A stretch of 18,889 nucleotides of DNA from JAIVGZ01 sp964552205 (GTDB lineage Bacteria; Pseudomonadota; Gammaproteobacteria; Natronospirales; JAIVGZ01), in assembly GCA_964552205.1 (NCBI GenBank), contig CAZKFT010000036.1:1-18889 (forward strand). Direction: 5' to 3'. A program made the translations under genes and the position numbers. This document shows, in pieces, positions 5,448-12,396 of this stretch; position 1 is the first letter of the stretch, and every line of letters starts with the position of its first letter. The notes under the pieces are model-generated. The model was given only the letters and a program-made list of their open reading frames with translations. It had not been told where the DNA came from and searched no databases.

Positions 5448-7160
5448 CTAATTCTTGTCTTTCAGCAGCCGTTGGAGGTGCGAAACGATGTCGGCGACGG
5501 GTATGTTCATGGCTTCAGCATCACGCCGACCCTTGTATTCCAGCGTCCCGGCATCCAGACCTTTTTCCCCGATGACGATGCGATGCGGAATACCGATGAG
5601 CTCCATGTCGGCGAACATCACCCCAGGCCGGACATCGCGGTCGTCGAGCAATACTTCGAAGCCGGCTGCCGTCAACTCCTCGTACAGCGCATCGGCAGCT
5701 GCCCGCACCCGCTCTGATTTACCTGCGTTCATGGGCAGCAGTGCCACTTCGAATGGTGCAATCGGGTCCGGCCAGCAGATTCCGCGTTCGTCATGGTTCT
5801 GTTCTATGGCTGCGGCGACGATACGCGACACGCCGATTCCGTAGCACCCCATGGTCATGACGCAGTCACTGCCGTCCTCGCCCACCACAGTCGCGTTCAT
5901 CCGCTCGCTGTAGTTCGTACCGAGCTGGAAGATATGACCGACCTCTATGCCGCGGGCGATGTGCAGTGTGCCCTTGCCGTCGGGGCTGGGGTCGCCTTCG
6001 ATCACCTGCCGGAGGTCTGCAGTGACAGGTTCGCCGAGATCGCGTGCCCAGTTGACGCCTTTGAAATGGAACCCATCCTCGTTCGCGCCGCAGGTGAAGT
6101 CCGACAACAAAGCCGCTGCGTGGTCGACGACACAGGGGATGGGCAATCCCACCGGCCCCAGAGAGCCTGGACCTGCGCCGATCGCTTCGCGTATGCGCTC
6201 TTCACTGACGAATGTCAGCGGGCTTGCCACGCCTGCGATGAGTTCCGCCTTGACGGCGTTCAATTCATGGTCGCCGCGTAGCACTAGCGCGATCAAGCCA
6301 TCCTTCTCCGCCTCCACGATGAGGGTCTTCACGCCCTGATCATGCTTGAGGCCGTGTTTGGCGCAGAGCTCGTCCATGGTCCGTATGCCGGGCGTCGCGA
6401 ATCGGTCCATTGTCATCGACGGTGCCGCGCGCGCGCCCGTGGCGATGGCTTCAGCCAGTTCGACGTTGGCGGCGTAGTCGCTGCCGTCCGAGAATGCGAT
6501 GGCATCTTCACCCGAATCGGCCAGCACATGGAACTCGTGGGAGTAGGAGCCCCCGATGGCGCCAGTGGCTGCGCGTACAGGTCGGAAACGCAAACCTGTG
6601 CGCTCGAAAATGCGGGTGTAGGTGGCATGCATGAGGTCATAGGCCTCCTGCAGCGACGCTTGATCGGTATGGAAGGAGTAGGCGTCCTTCATCAGGAACT
6701 CGCGAGCCCGCATCACACCAAATCGAGGCCGGATTTCGTCACGGAACTTGGTCTGTATCTGGTAATAGATGATCGGTAGCTGCTTGTAGCTTTTCAGCTC
6801 CCGCCGTGCGAGATCGGTGATGACTTCCTCATGGGTCGGACCGAAGCAGAACTCACGCTGGTGGCGGTCCTTCATGCGCAGCAGCTCGGGGCCGTATTTC
6901 TGCCAGCGGCCGGATTCTTCCCACAGCTCGGCGGGTTGCACTGCCGGCATCAACACTTCCAAAGCGCCCGCCTTGTCCATTTCCTCCCGCACGATGCGCT
7001 CGACTTTGCGCATGACCCTGAGGCCCAGCGGGAGCCAGGTGTAGAGGCCGGCGGCAAGCTTGCGGATGAGGCCCGCACGCAGCATCAGCCTGTGGCTGAC
7101 AATCTCGGCGTCGGCAGGGGTTTCCTTGACAGTATTCAACGGGAAGCGACTGGTTCTCAT
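5448..7160 (-). CDS. proS: Prolyl-tRNA synthetase
   Basis: This 570-residue class II synthetase charges tRNA-Pro in the cytoplasm. The order is the bacterial one: class II motif 1 region (about 38-80), motif 2 region with FCFGPTHEEV and FRDEIRPRFGVMRAREF, then the bacterial insertion (editing, INS) domain from about 220 to 400 that clears Ala-tRNA-Pro, then motif 3 (MGCYGIGVSRIVAA) and the C-terminal anticodon-binding domain (about 470-570). Length matches E. coli ProS (572). The ATG at 7160 gives the typical start MRTSRFPLNT and is preceded at 7 nt by TAGAAT. It is divergent from ilvC, and the palindromic repeats begin at its stop codon. Confidence 0.97.
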   Translation of the reverse strand: MRTSRFPLNTVKETPADAEIVSHRLMLRAGLIRKLAAGLYTWLPLGLRVMRKVERIVREEMDKAGALEVLMPAVQPAELWEESGRWQKYGPELLRMKDRHQREFCFGPTHEEVITDLARRELKSYKQLPIIYYQIQTKFRDEIRPRFGVMRAREFLMKDAYSFHTDQASLQEAYDLMHATYTRIFERTGLRFRPVRAATGAIGGSYSHEFHVLADSGEDAIAFSDGSDYAANVELAEAIATGARAAPSMTMDRFATPGIRTMDELCAKHGLKHDQGVKTLIVEAEKDGLIALVLRGDHELNAVKAELIAGVASPLTFVSEERIREAIGAGPGSLGPVGLPIPCVVDHAAALLSDFTCGANEDGFHFKGVNWARDLGEPVTADLRQVIEGDPSPDGKGTLHIARGIEVGHIFQLGTNYSERMNATVVGEDGSDCVMTMGCYGIGVSRIVAAAIEQNHDERGICWPDPIAPFEVALLPMNAGKSERVRAAADALYEELTAAGFEVLLDDRDVRPGVMFADMELIGIPHRIVIGEKGLDAGTLEYKGRRDAEAMNIPVADIVSHLQRLLKDKN

Positions 7161-7167
7161 GCGGCGG

Positions 7168-7173
7168 ATTCTA
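7168..7173 (-). promoter_or_regulatory. Putative extended -10 box of proS (TGA-TAGAAT)
   Basis: TAGAAT on the minus strand is preceded by TGA, an extended -10 (TGn) arrangement, and ends 7 nt before the proS ATG. A leaderless or near-leaderless transcript is implied. No good -35 is visible at 17 bp, which fits an extended -10 promoter. Confidence 0.45.
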
Positions 7174-7221
7174 TCACCCGATGCGGTGCCGGGGCCCGGC
7201 TTGTGGCACTCTTATGCCGCT

Positions 7222-8238
7222 ATGGCGCTCAAATCGTGGACAGATTCCGACCTCAACGACGACCTGATCGCAGGTCAGCGTGTGCTGGTCGTTGGCTATG
7301 GCGCGCAAGGACGTGCACAGGCTCGCAACCTGAATGACACCGGGGTGGATGTGGTGGTCGGGCTACGTGAAGGGTCGTCGTCGATAGCGCGTGTGCAGGC
7401 AGACGGTGTCGCGGTCGCGCCGCTCGATCAGGCTGTGCCGAGTGCCGACATCATCATGTTGTTGCTACCGGATGAGGCCCAACCCGCGTTTCACGAAGCT
7501 ACATTGCGACCGCTGATGAAGGCCGGGGCCGCCATCGTCTTTGCACATGGATTCAACATCCACTATCAGCGCATCATGCCTCGCTCCGATGTTGACGTTC
7601 TGCTGGTCGCACCCAAGGGCATCGGCGACCAGGTTCGATCCACCTTCGAGGCGGGACACGGTGTGCCCGGACTCGTGGCGGTGGCGCAGGACGCCAGCGG
7701 GCGTGCGTTGGACCGGGCGTTGGGCTATGCCCGAGCCGTGGGGCACGGTAGGGCCGTGATTCTCGAGACGAGCTTTGCCGATGAGACCGAGACGGACCTG
7801 TTTGGCGAGCAGGCGGTTCTGTGTGGGGGGCTCACGGCGCTGGCTCAGGCGGGATTCGACACCCTGGTGGAGGCCGGGTATCCGGAGGAGCTCGCCTATT
7901 TCGAGTGCCTCCATGAAATCAAACTCATTGCGGACCTCATGTACCAGCGGGGTATCGTCGGCATGCGGGGGTCGATTTCGACCACGGCAGCCTATGGCGA
8001 CGCCACCCGCGGGCCACAATTGATTGATGTTGGCGTGCGCACCCGTATGCGGGAAATCCTTGCACAAATCCGGTCAGGTGCCTTCGCCGATGAATTGGCT
8101 GGCGAGGATGCCAAGGGATATCCAACCCTGAACAAGGCTCAGGCCGCAGCGGCCCTTCACCCCCTCGAAAAGGTGGGTGCGGAACTGCGGGCCAGAATGC
8201 CGTTTCTGGGTACTGGTAAACGTGACGGAAGCGAGTAG
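7222..8238 (+). CDS. ilvC: Ketol-acid reductoisomerase, divergent
   Basis: This 338-residue class I KARI would convert acetolactate or acetohydroxybutyrate to the dihydroxy acid in valine/isoleucine synthesis. The Rossmann loop GYGAQG is at 25-30, and the cofactor loop LREGSSS (48-54) has Arg and Ser residues that favour NADPH. AHGFNIH (108-114) and PKG (131-133) are conserved. All four Mg ligands are present: Asp192 and Glu196 (TDLFGEQ), Glu228 and Glu232 (FECLHE). The substrate Ser is in SIS (251-253). Changes from the family norm are GRAQA for GHAHA, KGIGD for KGPGH and TTAAYG for xTAEYG. The ATG at 7222 gives the standard family length; an upstream extension of 54 residues has no family match. 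ilvB and ilvN are not beside it. Confidence 0.93.
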   Translation: MALKSWTDSDLNDDLIAGQRVLVVGYGAQGRAQARNLNDTGVDVVVGLREGSSSIARVQADGVAVAPLDQAVPSADIIMLLLPDEAQPAFHEATLRPLMKAGAAIVFAHGFNIHYQRIMPRSDVDVLLVAPKGIGDQVRSTFEAGHGVPGLVAVAQDASGRALDRALGYARAVGHGRAVILETSFADETETDLFGEQAVLCGGLTALAQAGFDTLVEAGYPEELAYFECLHEIKLIADLMYQRGIVGMRGSISTTAAYGDATRGPQLIDVGVRTRMREILAQIRSGAFADELAGEDAKGYPTLNKAQAAAALHPLEKVGAELRARMPFLGTGKRDGSE

Positions 8239-8241
8239 AAT
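8236..8241 (+). promoter_or_regulatory. Possible -10 box upstream of the psd homologue (TAGAAT)
   Basis: TAGAAT overlaps the ilvC stop codon (TAG at 8236-8238) and lies 35 nt before the psd-like ATG. It could give the downstream genes their own promoter. The -35 region is poor, so this is tentative. Confidence 0.25.
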
Positions 8242-8276
8242 ACGCCGCTTTTAGCCGGATCTGGATTTCCCAAAAG

Positions 8277-8864
8277 ATGGCCCACAAGCAGCACCCAGGC
8301 ATCGCCCGCGAGGGTTGGCCTTTCATTTCAATCGCCGTCGGCGGCGGTCTGGTCGCATGGTTCCTCAACCCGGAATGGGTGGTGCTTTTCGCGGTCATCG
8401 CGTTCGCATTGATGCTCAAGTTCCGGGACCCGGAGCGGAGTTTTGATTCAGAGCCGCTTGGTGTGGTGAGCCCGGTGGACGGCATCGTCGAATTGGTGGA
8501 GAAAGGCGAACGCGTACGCATCCGGATCCGCCTGCCTATTTTTGGATGCTACAGCGCCCGTGCGCCGGTCGAAGGCAAAGTTTCCGATCATCCGAAGCTG
8601 GCCAACGGTGGCCCCCGTGGACTGCATTTGATGACCGACGAGGGCGACGAAATCACGCTCATTCTCAATACGGCACCCTCATTCGCACGACCGCGTGCGA
8701 CGCTCGGCTACGGTTCGCGCGTCGGTCAAGGGCAACGTTGCGCCTGGCTGCGAATGGCACGGGTCGCTGAAGTCTATCTGCCAGCGGGTTCCCGGGTGCT
8801 TGCGGAGCCTGGTCGCAGGGTGTTGGCCGGGTCGGACCTCATCGCCACCTTGGTCCACGACTGA
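8277..8864 (+). CDS. Phosphatidylserine decarboxylase homologue lacking the pyruvoyl-forming Ser
   Basis: This 195-residue protein is clearly related to the short Psd family: N-terminal IAREGWPFI (9-17), a membrane hairpin at about 18-47, FRDPER (49-54), SPVDG (65-69), RAPVEG (95-100) and the C-terminal EVYLPAGSRV (165-174). The active-site parts are altered. Where functional members read RFGSR, the site of self-cleavage that turns Ser into the pyruvoyl group, this one reads R159-M-A-R-V, with Arg162 in place of Ser. The VHxNR motif reads C91-Y-S-A-R95, with Tyr92 in place of His. The region between them is also shorter than usual. The Asp of SPVDG (Asp68) is kept. I infer that it cannot mature or decarboxylate phosphatidylserine. 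The frame is intact and the ends conserved, so it looks maintained rather than a decaying pseudogene. Confidence 0.85.
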   Translation: MAHKQHPGIAREGWPFISIAVGGGLVAWFLNPEWVVLFAVIAFALMLKFRDPERSFDSEPLGVVSPVDGIVELVEKGERVRIRIRLPIFGCYSARAPVEGKVSDHPKLANGGPRGLHLMTDEGDEITLILNTAPSFARPRATLGYGSRVGQGQRCAWLRMARVAEVYLPAGSRVLAEPGRRVLAGSDLIATLVHD

Positions 8865-8882
8865 TAGGGTTGCGGGCTGCGG

Positions 8883-8888
8883 TATCAT
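8883..8888 (+). promoter_or_regulatory. Putative -10 box of pssA (TATCAT)
   Basis: TATCAT (4-5 of 6 to consensus) ends 7 nt before the ATG at 8896. It supports that ATG over the in-frame ATG at 8887, which would overlap the box. There is no Shine-Dalgarno before 8896. Confidence 0.3.
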
Positions 8889-8895
8889 GGGCCCC

Positions 8896-9669
8896 ATGCA
8901 ACAGAACGAAGACCCCAACAAGGTAGATTCTCCGGTCGATCGAAACCGAGCCATCTACCTGCTGCCCAACCTGTTCACCACCGCGGCGATGTTCGCGGGC
9001 TTCTACGCCATCATCGCTGCCATGGGTGGACGCTACCGCGCTGCTGCCATTGCCATCATCGTTGCCGGCATCCTTGACGGACTGGATGGGCGGGTCGCCC
9101 GCATGACCAATACCCAAAGCGACTTCGGCAAGGAATACGACTCCATGTCCGACCTGGTCTCATTTGGTGTTGCGCCCGCGTTGGTCATGTACCTGTGGGC
9201 GCTTGAAGGCCTCACCAGCTACGGCTGGCTCTGGCAGAAGCTCGGATGGCTTGCAGCATTCTTCTATACGGTTGCGGCTGCATTGCGCTTGGCACGCTTC
9301 AATACCATGGCGGGCGTGGTGGATCGGCGGTACTTCGTCGGGCTTTCCAGCCCCGCTGCTGCCGGCCTGCTGGCCACGCTGGTGTGGGTGTCCACCTACC
9401 TGGGGTATGAGGGGGGCGATCTGGCGGTGATTCCCATCCTGTTCACTGTCGCTGCCGGCGCCTTGATGGTTTCACGAATCAACTACCTGAGCTTCAAGGA
9501 CCTCAACCTCGGCCAGCGTGTGTCTTTTCCCGTGCTGGTCATGGTGCCCCTGTTCTTCATCCTCATTTCAGTGAACCCTCCGGTGGTGTTGTTTGCCATC
9601 GCGTTCATTTATGCCGCATCCGGACCGGTCATCGAGTCCTGGAGATGGTTCCGTCGCCGTCGTGGATGA
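8896..9669 (+). CDS. pssA: CDP-diacylglycerol-serine O-phosphatidyltransferase
   Basis: This 257-residue integral membrane enzyme joins CDP-diacylglycerol and L-serine to make phosphatidylserine. The CDP-alcohol phosphotransferase motif is complete: D64-G-x2-A-R69-x8-G78-x3-D82-x3-D86. Hydrophobic segments cover most of the rest (about 27-45, 48-61, 88-108, 111-130, 140-160, 170-190, 205-240) and the C-terminus is basic (RWFRRRRG). The family is the class II, Bacillus-like PssA, not the peripheral E. coli type. The ATG at 8887 three codons upstream is an alternative start. It follows the psd homologue, the usual order in proteobacterial ilvC-psd-pssA clusters. The uracil-DNA glycosylase start overlaps its end by 8 bp. 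Confidence 0.95.
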   Translation: MQQNEDPNKVDSPVDRNRAIYLLPNLFTTAAMFAGFYAIIAAMGGRYRAAAIAIIVAGILDGLDGRVARMTNTQSDFGKEYDSMSDLVSFGVAPALVMYLWALEGLTSYGWLWQKLGWLAAFFYTVAAALRLARFNTMAGVVDRRYFVGLSSPAAAGLLATLVWVSTYLGYEGGDLAVIPILFTVAAGALMVSRINYLSFKDLNLGQRVSFPVLVMVPLFFILISVNPPVVLFAIAFIYAASGPVIESWRWFRRRRG

Positions 9670-10330
9670 GCGCAAGCGGCATTACCTCGCTGCAATGGAT
9701 GTCCCCGTGTATGTTCGTCAGGGTGAACCTGACGTGGACGATGCGCCAATAGAAGAACCAAGCAATGACTGGGCGGAACTTGAATCGGCTGTCGCAGGCT
9801 GCCGAAAGTGCGAGTTGTGCGAGACCCGCAGCAACACGGTATTTGGCGTCGGCAATCGCAATGCACGCTGGATGGTCATCGGCGAAGCGCCCGGCGCAGA
9901 CGAGGACAAACAGGGTGAGCCTTTTGTTGGTCGTGCGGGCCGACTGTTGAATTCAATGCTCGAGGCCGCTGGCGCACCTCGCGAATCGGTGTTCATCGCC
10001 AATATTCTCAAATGTCGTCCACCTGAGAATCGCGACCCCAAACCCGAAGAAGCCGCACTGTGCCGCGATTATCTCGAACGACAGATTGCCTTGGTACAGC
10101 CCGGCCTGATCATCGCGGTAGGGCGTATCGCCGCACAGAATCTGCTGCAGACGGATACACCGATCGGAAAACTGCGGGGCGCGGTGCACCGCTATGGAGA
10201 CCAGGAGATTCCTGTCATCGCGACCTATCATCCTGCCTACCTGCTGCGCTCCCCGGGTCAAAAGCGGCGGGCCTGGGAGGACCTGAAATTGGCCATTGGC
10301 ACGTGTGCTCCAGATGGCGGCGCGTCCTGA
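9662..10330 (+). CDS. Family 4 uracil-DNA glycosylase (Fe-S)
   Basis: This 222-residue glycosylase would remove uracil from DNA in base-excision repair. Numbered from the GTG at 9662: four cluster Cys (C47, C50, C118, C134) in the family 4 spacing for a [4Fe-4S] cluster, catalytic motif GEAPGADED (74-82), EPFVGRAGRLL (86-96), ILKCRPP (115-121) and the second active-site motif HPAYLLR (190-196). I chose the GTG because the family N-terminus usually contains a DERRxxYLxAM-like helix, here DERKRHYLAAM (2-12). The ATG at 9695 would remove it, and an ATG at 9593 would add residues read out of pssA. It overlaps pssA by 8 bp and rimI by 17 bp, so it is part of one transcript. Confidence 0.93.
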   Translation: MDERKRHYLAAMDVPVYVRQGEPDVDDAPIEEPSNDWAELESAVAGCRKCELCETRSNTVFGVGNRNARWMVIGEAPGADEDKQGEPFVGRAGRLLNSMLEAAGAPRESVFIANILKCRPPENRDPKPEEAALCRDYLERQIALVQPGLIIAVGRIAAQNLLQTDTPIGKLRGAVHRYGDQEIPVIATYHPAYLLRSPGQKRRAWEDLKLAIGTCAPDGGAS

Positions 10331-10781
10331 TCCCTTCGCAGTGCAGCTGCGCCCGATGGGGGCATCTGACATCGCAGCCGTTATGGCCGTCGAACTCGCT
10401 GTCTATCCCTATCCGTGGACCGAGGGCATCTTCCGGGATTGCCTGCGAGTGGGTTATTGCTGTTGGGTAGCAGACTCTGCGGATGGTATCGCCGGGTATT
10501 TCGTCCTTTCCGTCGCCGGTGGTGAGGCGCACCTACTGAACCTGTGCGTCGCGCCCACTAGCCAAGGTACCGGCCTAGGGCGCCGACTGTTGCGTCATGC
10601 ACTCAGGCTGGCGAGAGAGCACGGTACGGATACCATTTTCCTCGAGGTACGGCCTTCAAACGCGGCCGCAATCGCGCTTTATCGTGACAGCGGCTTTGTC
10701 GAAGTCGGCCTGCGACGGGGGTATTACCCTGCGTCCAAAGGTGAGCGGGAGGACGCGCTGGTGCTCGCGCTGGTCCTGTAG
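10314..10781 (+). CDS. rimI: RimI, ribosomal protein bS18-alanine N-acetyltransferase
   Basis: This 155-residue GNAT acetyltransferase modifies the N-terminal Ala of ribosomal protein bS18, although RimI homologues can act more widely. The acetyl-CoA loop SQGTGLGRRLL is preceded by the strand HLLNLCVAP, and the C-terminal FLEVRPSNAAAIALYRDSGF and GLRRGYYP segments are typical of RimI. PYPWTEGIF near residue 33 corresponds to the RimI N-terminal signature. The ATG at 10314 overlaps the glycosylase end by 17 bp; a TTG at 10296 is also in frame but less likely. prfC follows 31 bp later. Confidence 0.9.
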   Translation: MAARPDPFAVQLRPMGASDIAAVMAVELAVYPYPWTEGIFRDCLRVGYCCWVADSADGIAGYFVLSVAGGEAHLLNLCVAPTSQGTGLGRRLLRHALRLAREHGTDTIFLEVRPSNAAAIALYRDSGFVEVGLRRGYYPASKGEREDALVLALVL

Positions 10782-10796
10782 GGGCTCTGAATCGTT

Positions 10797-10802
10797 TAGA
10801 AT
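10797..10802 (+). promoter_or_regulatory. Putative -10 box of prfC (TAGAAT)
   Basis: TAGAAT lies in the 31-bp rimI-prfC gap and ends 10 nt before the ATG at 10813. It would give prfC its own promoter with a leader of only a few bases. The in-frame ATG at 10801 overlaps the box, which argues for the 10813 start. Confidence 0.4.
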
Positions 10803-10812
10803 GCGCGGCTCC

Positions 10813-12396
10813 ATGAGTACCCAACCTGAAATCGCCCGCCGCCGCACGTTTGCCATCATCTCGCACCCGGACGCCGGTAAGACCACGCTTACGGAAAAAC
10901 TGCTGCTGTTCGGGGGCGCCATCCAAATGGCCGGCACCGTGAAAGGCCGCAAGGCCTCCCGCCATGCGACGTCGGACTGGATGGCGCTTGAGCAACAGAG
11001 AGGCATTTCCGTCACGTCCTCGGTGATGCAGTTCCCGTACAACGGGCGTGTGGTCAACCTCTTGGACACACCGGGCCACGAAGACTTCTCCGAAGATACC
11101 TACCGCACGCTGACCGCTGTGGATTCCGCGTTGATGGTCATTGACTGTGCCAAGGGTGTGGAGGAACGCACCATCAAGTTGATGGAGGTGTGCCGGTTGC
11201 GTGATACGCCGATTTTCACCTTCATCAACAAGCTCGACCGCGAGGGCAGGGAGCCCATGGAGTTGCTGGATGAGGTTGAGCGCATATTGGGTATACGCTG
11301 CGCACCGGTGACATGGCCTATCGGCATGGGCCGTTCTCTCAAGGGTGTCTATCACCTGCAGAACGACACCATTTGCCTGTACCAACCCGAGAAGGGTGGC
11401 AAGCTTGGCACCAGCAAAATCATCCAGGGTCTGAATAGCGAAGAGGCTGATGCTGTGCTTGGCCCGATGGCCGCAGAATTCCGAGAGGAGATCGAGTTGG
11501 TGCAGGGTGCCAGCCATGCTTTCGACCTCGATGAGTACCTGCGCGGCGAGCTGACCCCGGTTTTCTTCGGCTCCGCTATCAACACGTTCGGAATCAAGGA
11601 ACTCCTGGACAGCTTCGTGGAACATGCGCCAGCACCACGCCCGCGAGCCACCACGACCCGCGAGGTTGCGGCCACCGAGGAAGCCATGACCGGTTTCGTT
11701 TTCAAGATCCAGGCCAATATGGACCCGCAGCATCGTGATCGCATCGCCTTTCTACGCATTTGTTCCGGCGCGTACACCAAGGGCATGAAGCTGTTCCACG
11801 CACGCATGGGGCGTGAGGTCCGCATTGCGGACGCGCTGACTTTCATGGCTTCCGAACGCGAGGCCGCCGAGGAGGCATGGGCGGGCGACATCATCGGACT
11901 GCACAACCATGGCACCATTTCCATCGGGGATACTTTCACCCAAGGTGAACAGTTGCAGTTCACCGGCATCCCGAATTTCGCTCCCGAGCTCTTCCGGCGC
12001 GCAGTGCTGAAAGATCCGTTGCGCATGAAAGCGCTGCAGAAGGGGCTCGCGCAACTCTGCGAGGAGGGCGCGACCCAGCTGTTCAAGCCCTTGCGTTCGA
12101 ACGAACTCATCCTGGGGGCCGTAGGTATCCTGCAGTTCGATGTGGTCGCCTACCGCTTGAAAGACGAGTACGGGGTCGAGTGTCTTTTCGAACCCGTACA
12201 GGTCGCCACGGCGCGTTGGGTATACGGCAAAGACGAGAAGAAGCTTGACGAGTTCCGCACCAAGGCGCACGACAACCTCGCCGTGGATCACAGCGATGCG
12301 CTTGTCTATATCGCTCCAACCCGGGTGAACCTGCAGCTGACCGAAGAGCGTTGGCCGGATATCGAACTGCGCCCAACCCGCGAAGTCGCTACCTGA
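10813..12396 (+). CDS. prfC: Peptide chain release factor 3
   Basis: This 527-residue translational GTPase recycles RF1/RF2 from the ribosome after peptide release. The G domain carries G1 SHPDAGKTT, the RF3-typical RGISVTSSVMQF switch I segment, G3 DTPGHEDF and G4 NKLD. The remaining domains match RF3 to the end, with ILGAVGILQFDVVAYRLKDE near the C-terminus. Length agrees with E. coli RF3 (529). The ATG at 10813 gives MSTQPEIARRRTFAII, which fits the family start. Its last 8 bp overlap the convergent transglutaminase gene. Confidence 0.97.
   Translation: MSTQPEIARRRTFAIISHPDAGKTTLTEKLLLFGGAIQMAGTVKGRKASRHATSDWMALEQQRGISVTSSVMQFPYNGRVVNLLDTPGHEDFSEDTYRTLTAVDSALMVIDCAKGVEERTIKLMEVCRLRDTPIFTFINKLDREGREPMELLDEVERILGIRCAPVTWPIGMGRSLKGVYHLQNDTICLYQPEKGGKLGTSKIIQGLNSEEADAVLGPMAAEFREEIELVQGASHAFDLDEYLRGELTPVFFGSAINTFGIKELLDSFVEHAPAPRPRATTTREVAATEEAMTGFVFKIQANMDPQHRDRIAFLRICSGAYTKGMKLFHARMGREVRIADALTFMASEREAAEEAWAGDIIGLHNHGTISIGDTFTQGEQLQFTGIPNFAPELFRRAVLKDPLRMKALQKGLAQLCEEGATQLFKPLRSNELILGAVGILQFDVVAYRLKDEYGVECLFEPVQVATARWVYGKDEKKLDEFRTKAHDNLAVDHSDALVYIAPTRVNLQLTEERWPDIELRPTREVAT

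Noticed and set aside
7204..7217. TGGCAC followed by TTATGCC just upstream of ilvC, resembling a sigma-54 promoter
   Set aside because: The GG to GC spacing is one base too short for sigma-54 and the element runs almost into the ATG.
7060..7221. N-terminal extension of ilvC by 54 residues
   Set aside because: It lies opposite the proS 5' end and its promoter, has no family match, and the ATG at 7222 gives the standard KARI length of 338.
7222..8238. IlvC as an inactive paralogue
   Set aside because: All metal ligands and the cofactor loop are intact. The changed residues are not enough to claim loss of activity, so it is reported only as divergent.
10603..11733. Long minus-strand reading frame (376 codons) inside rimI/prfC
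   Set aside because: It is antisense to a complete RF3 gene. Long antisense frames are expected in GC-rich coding DNA and this one shows no domain.
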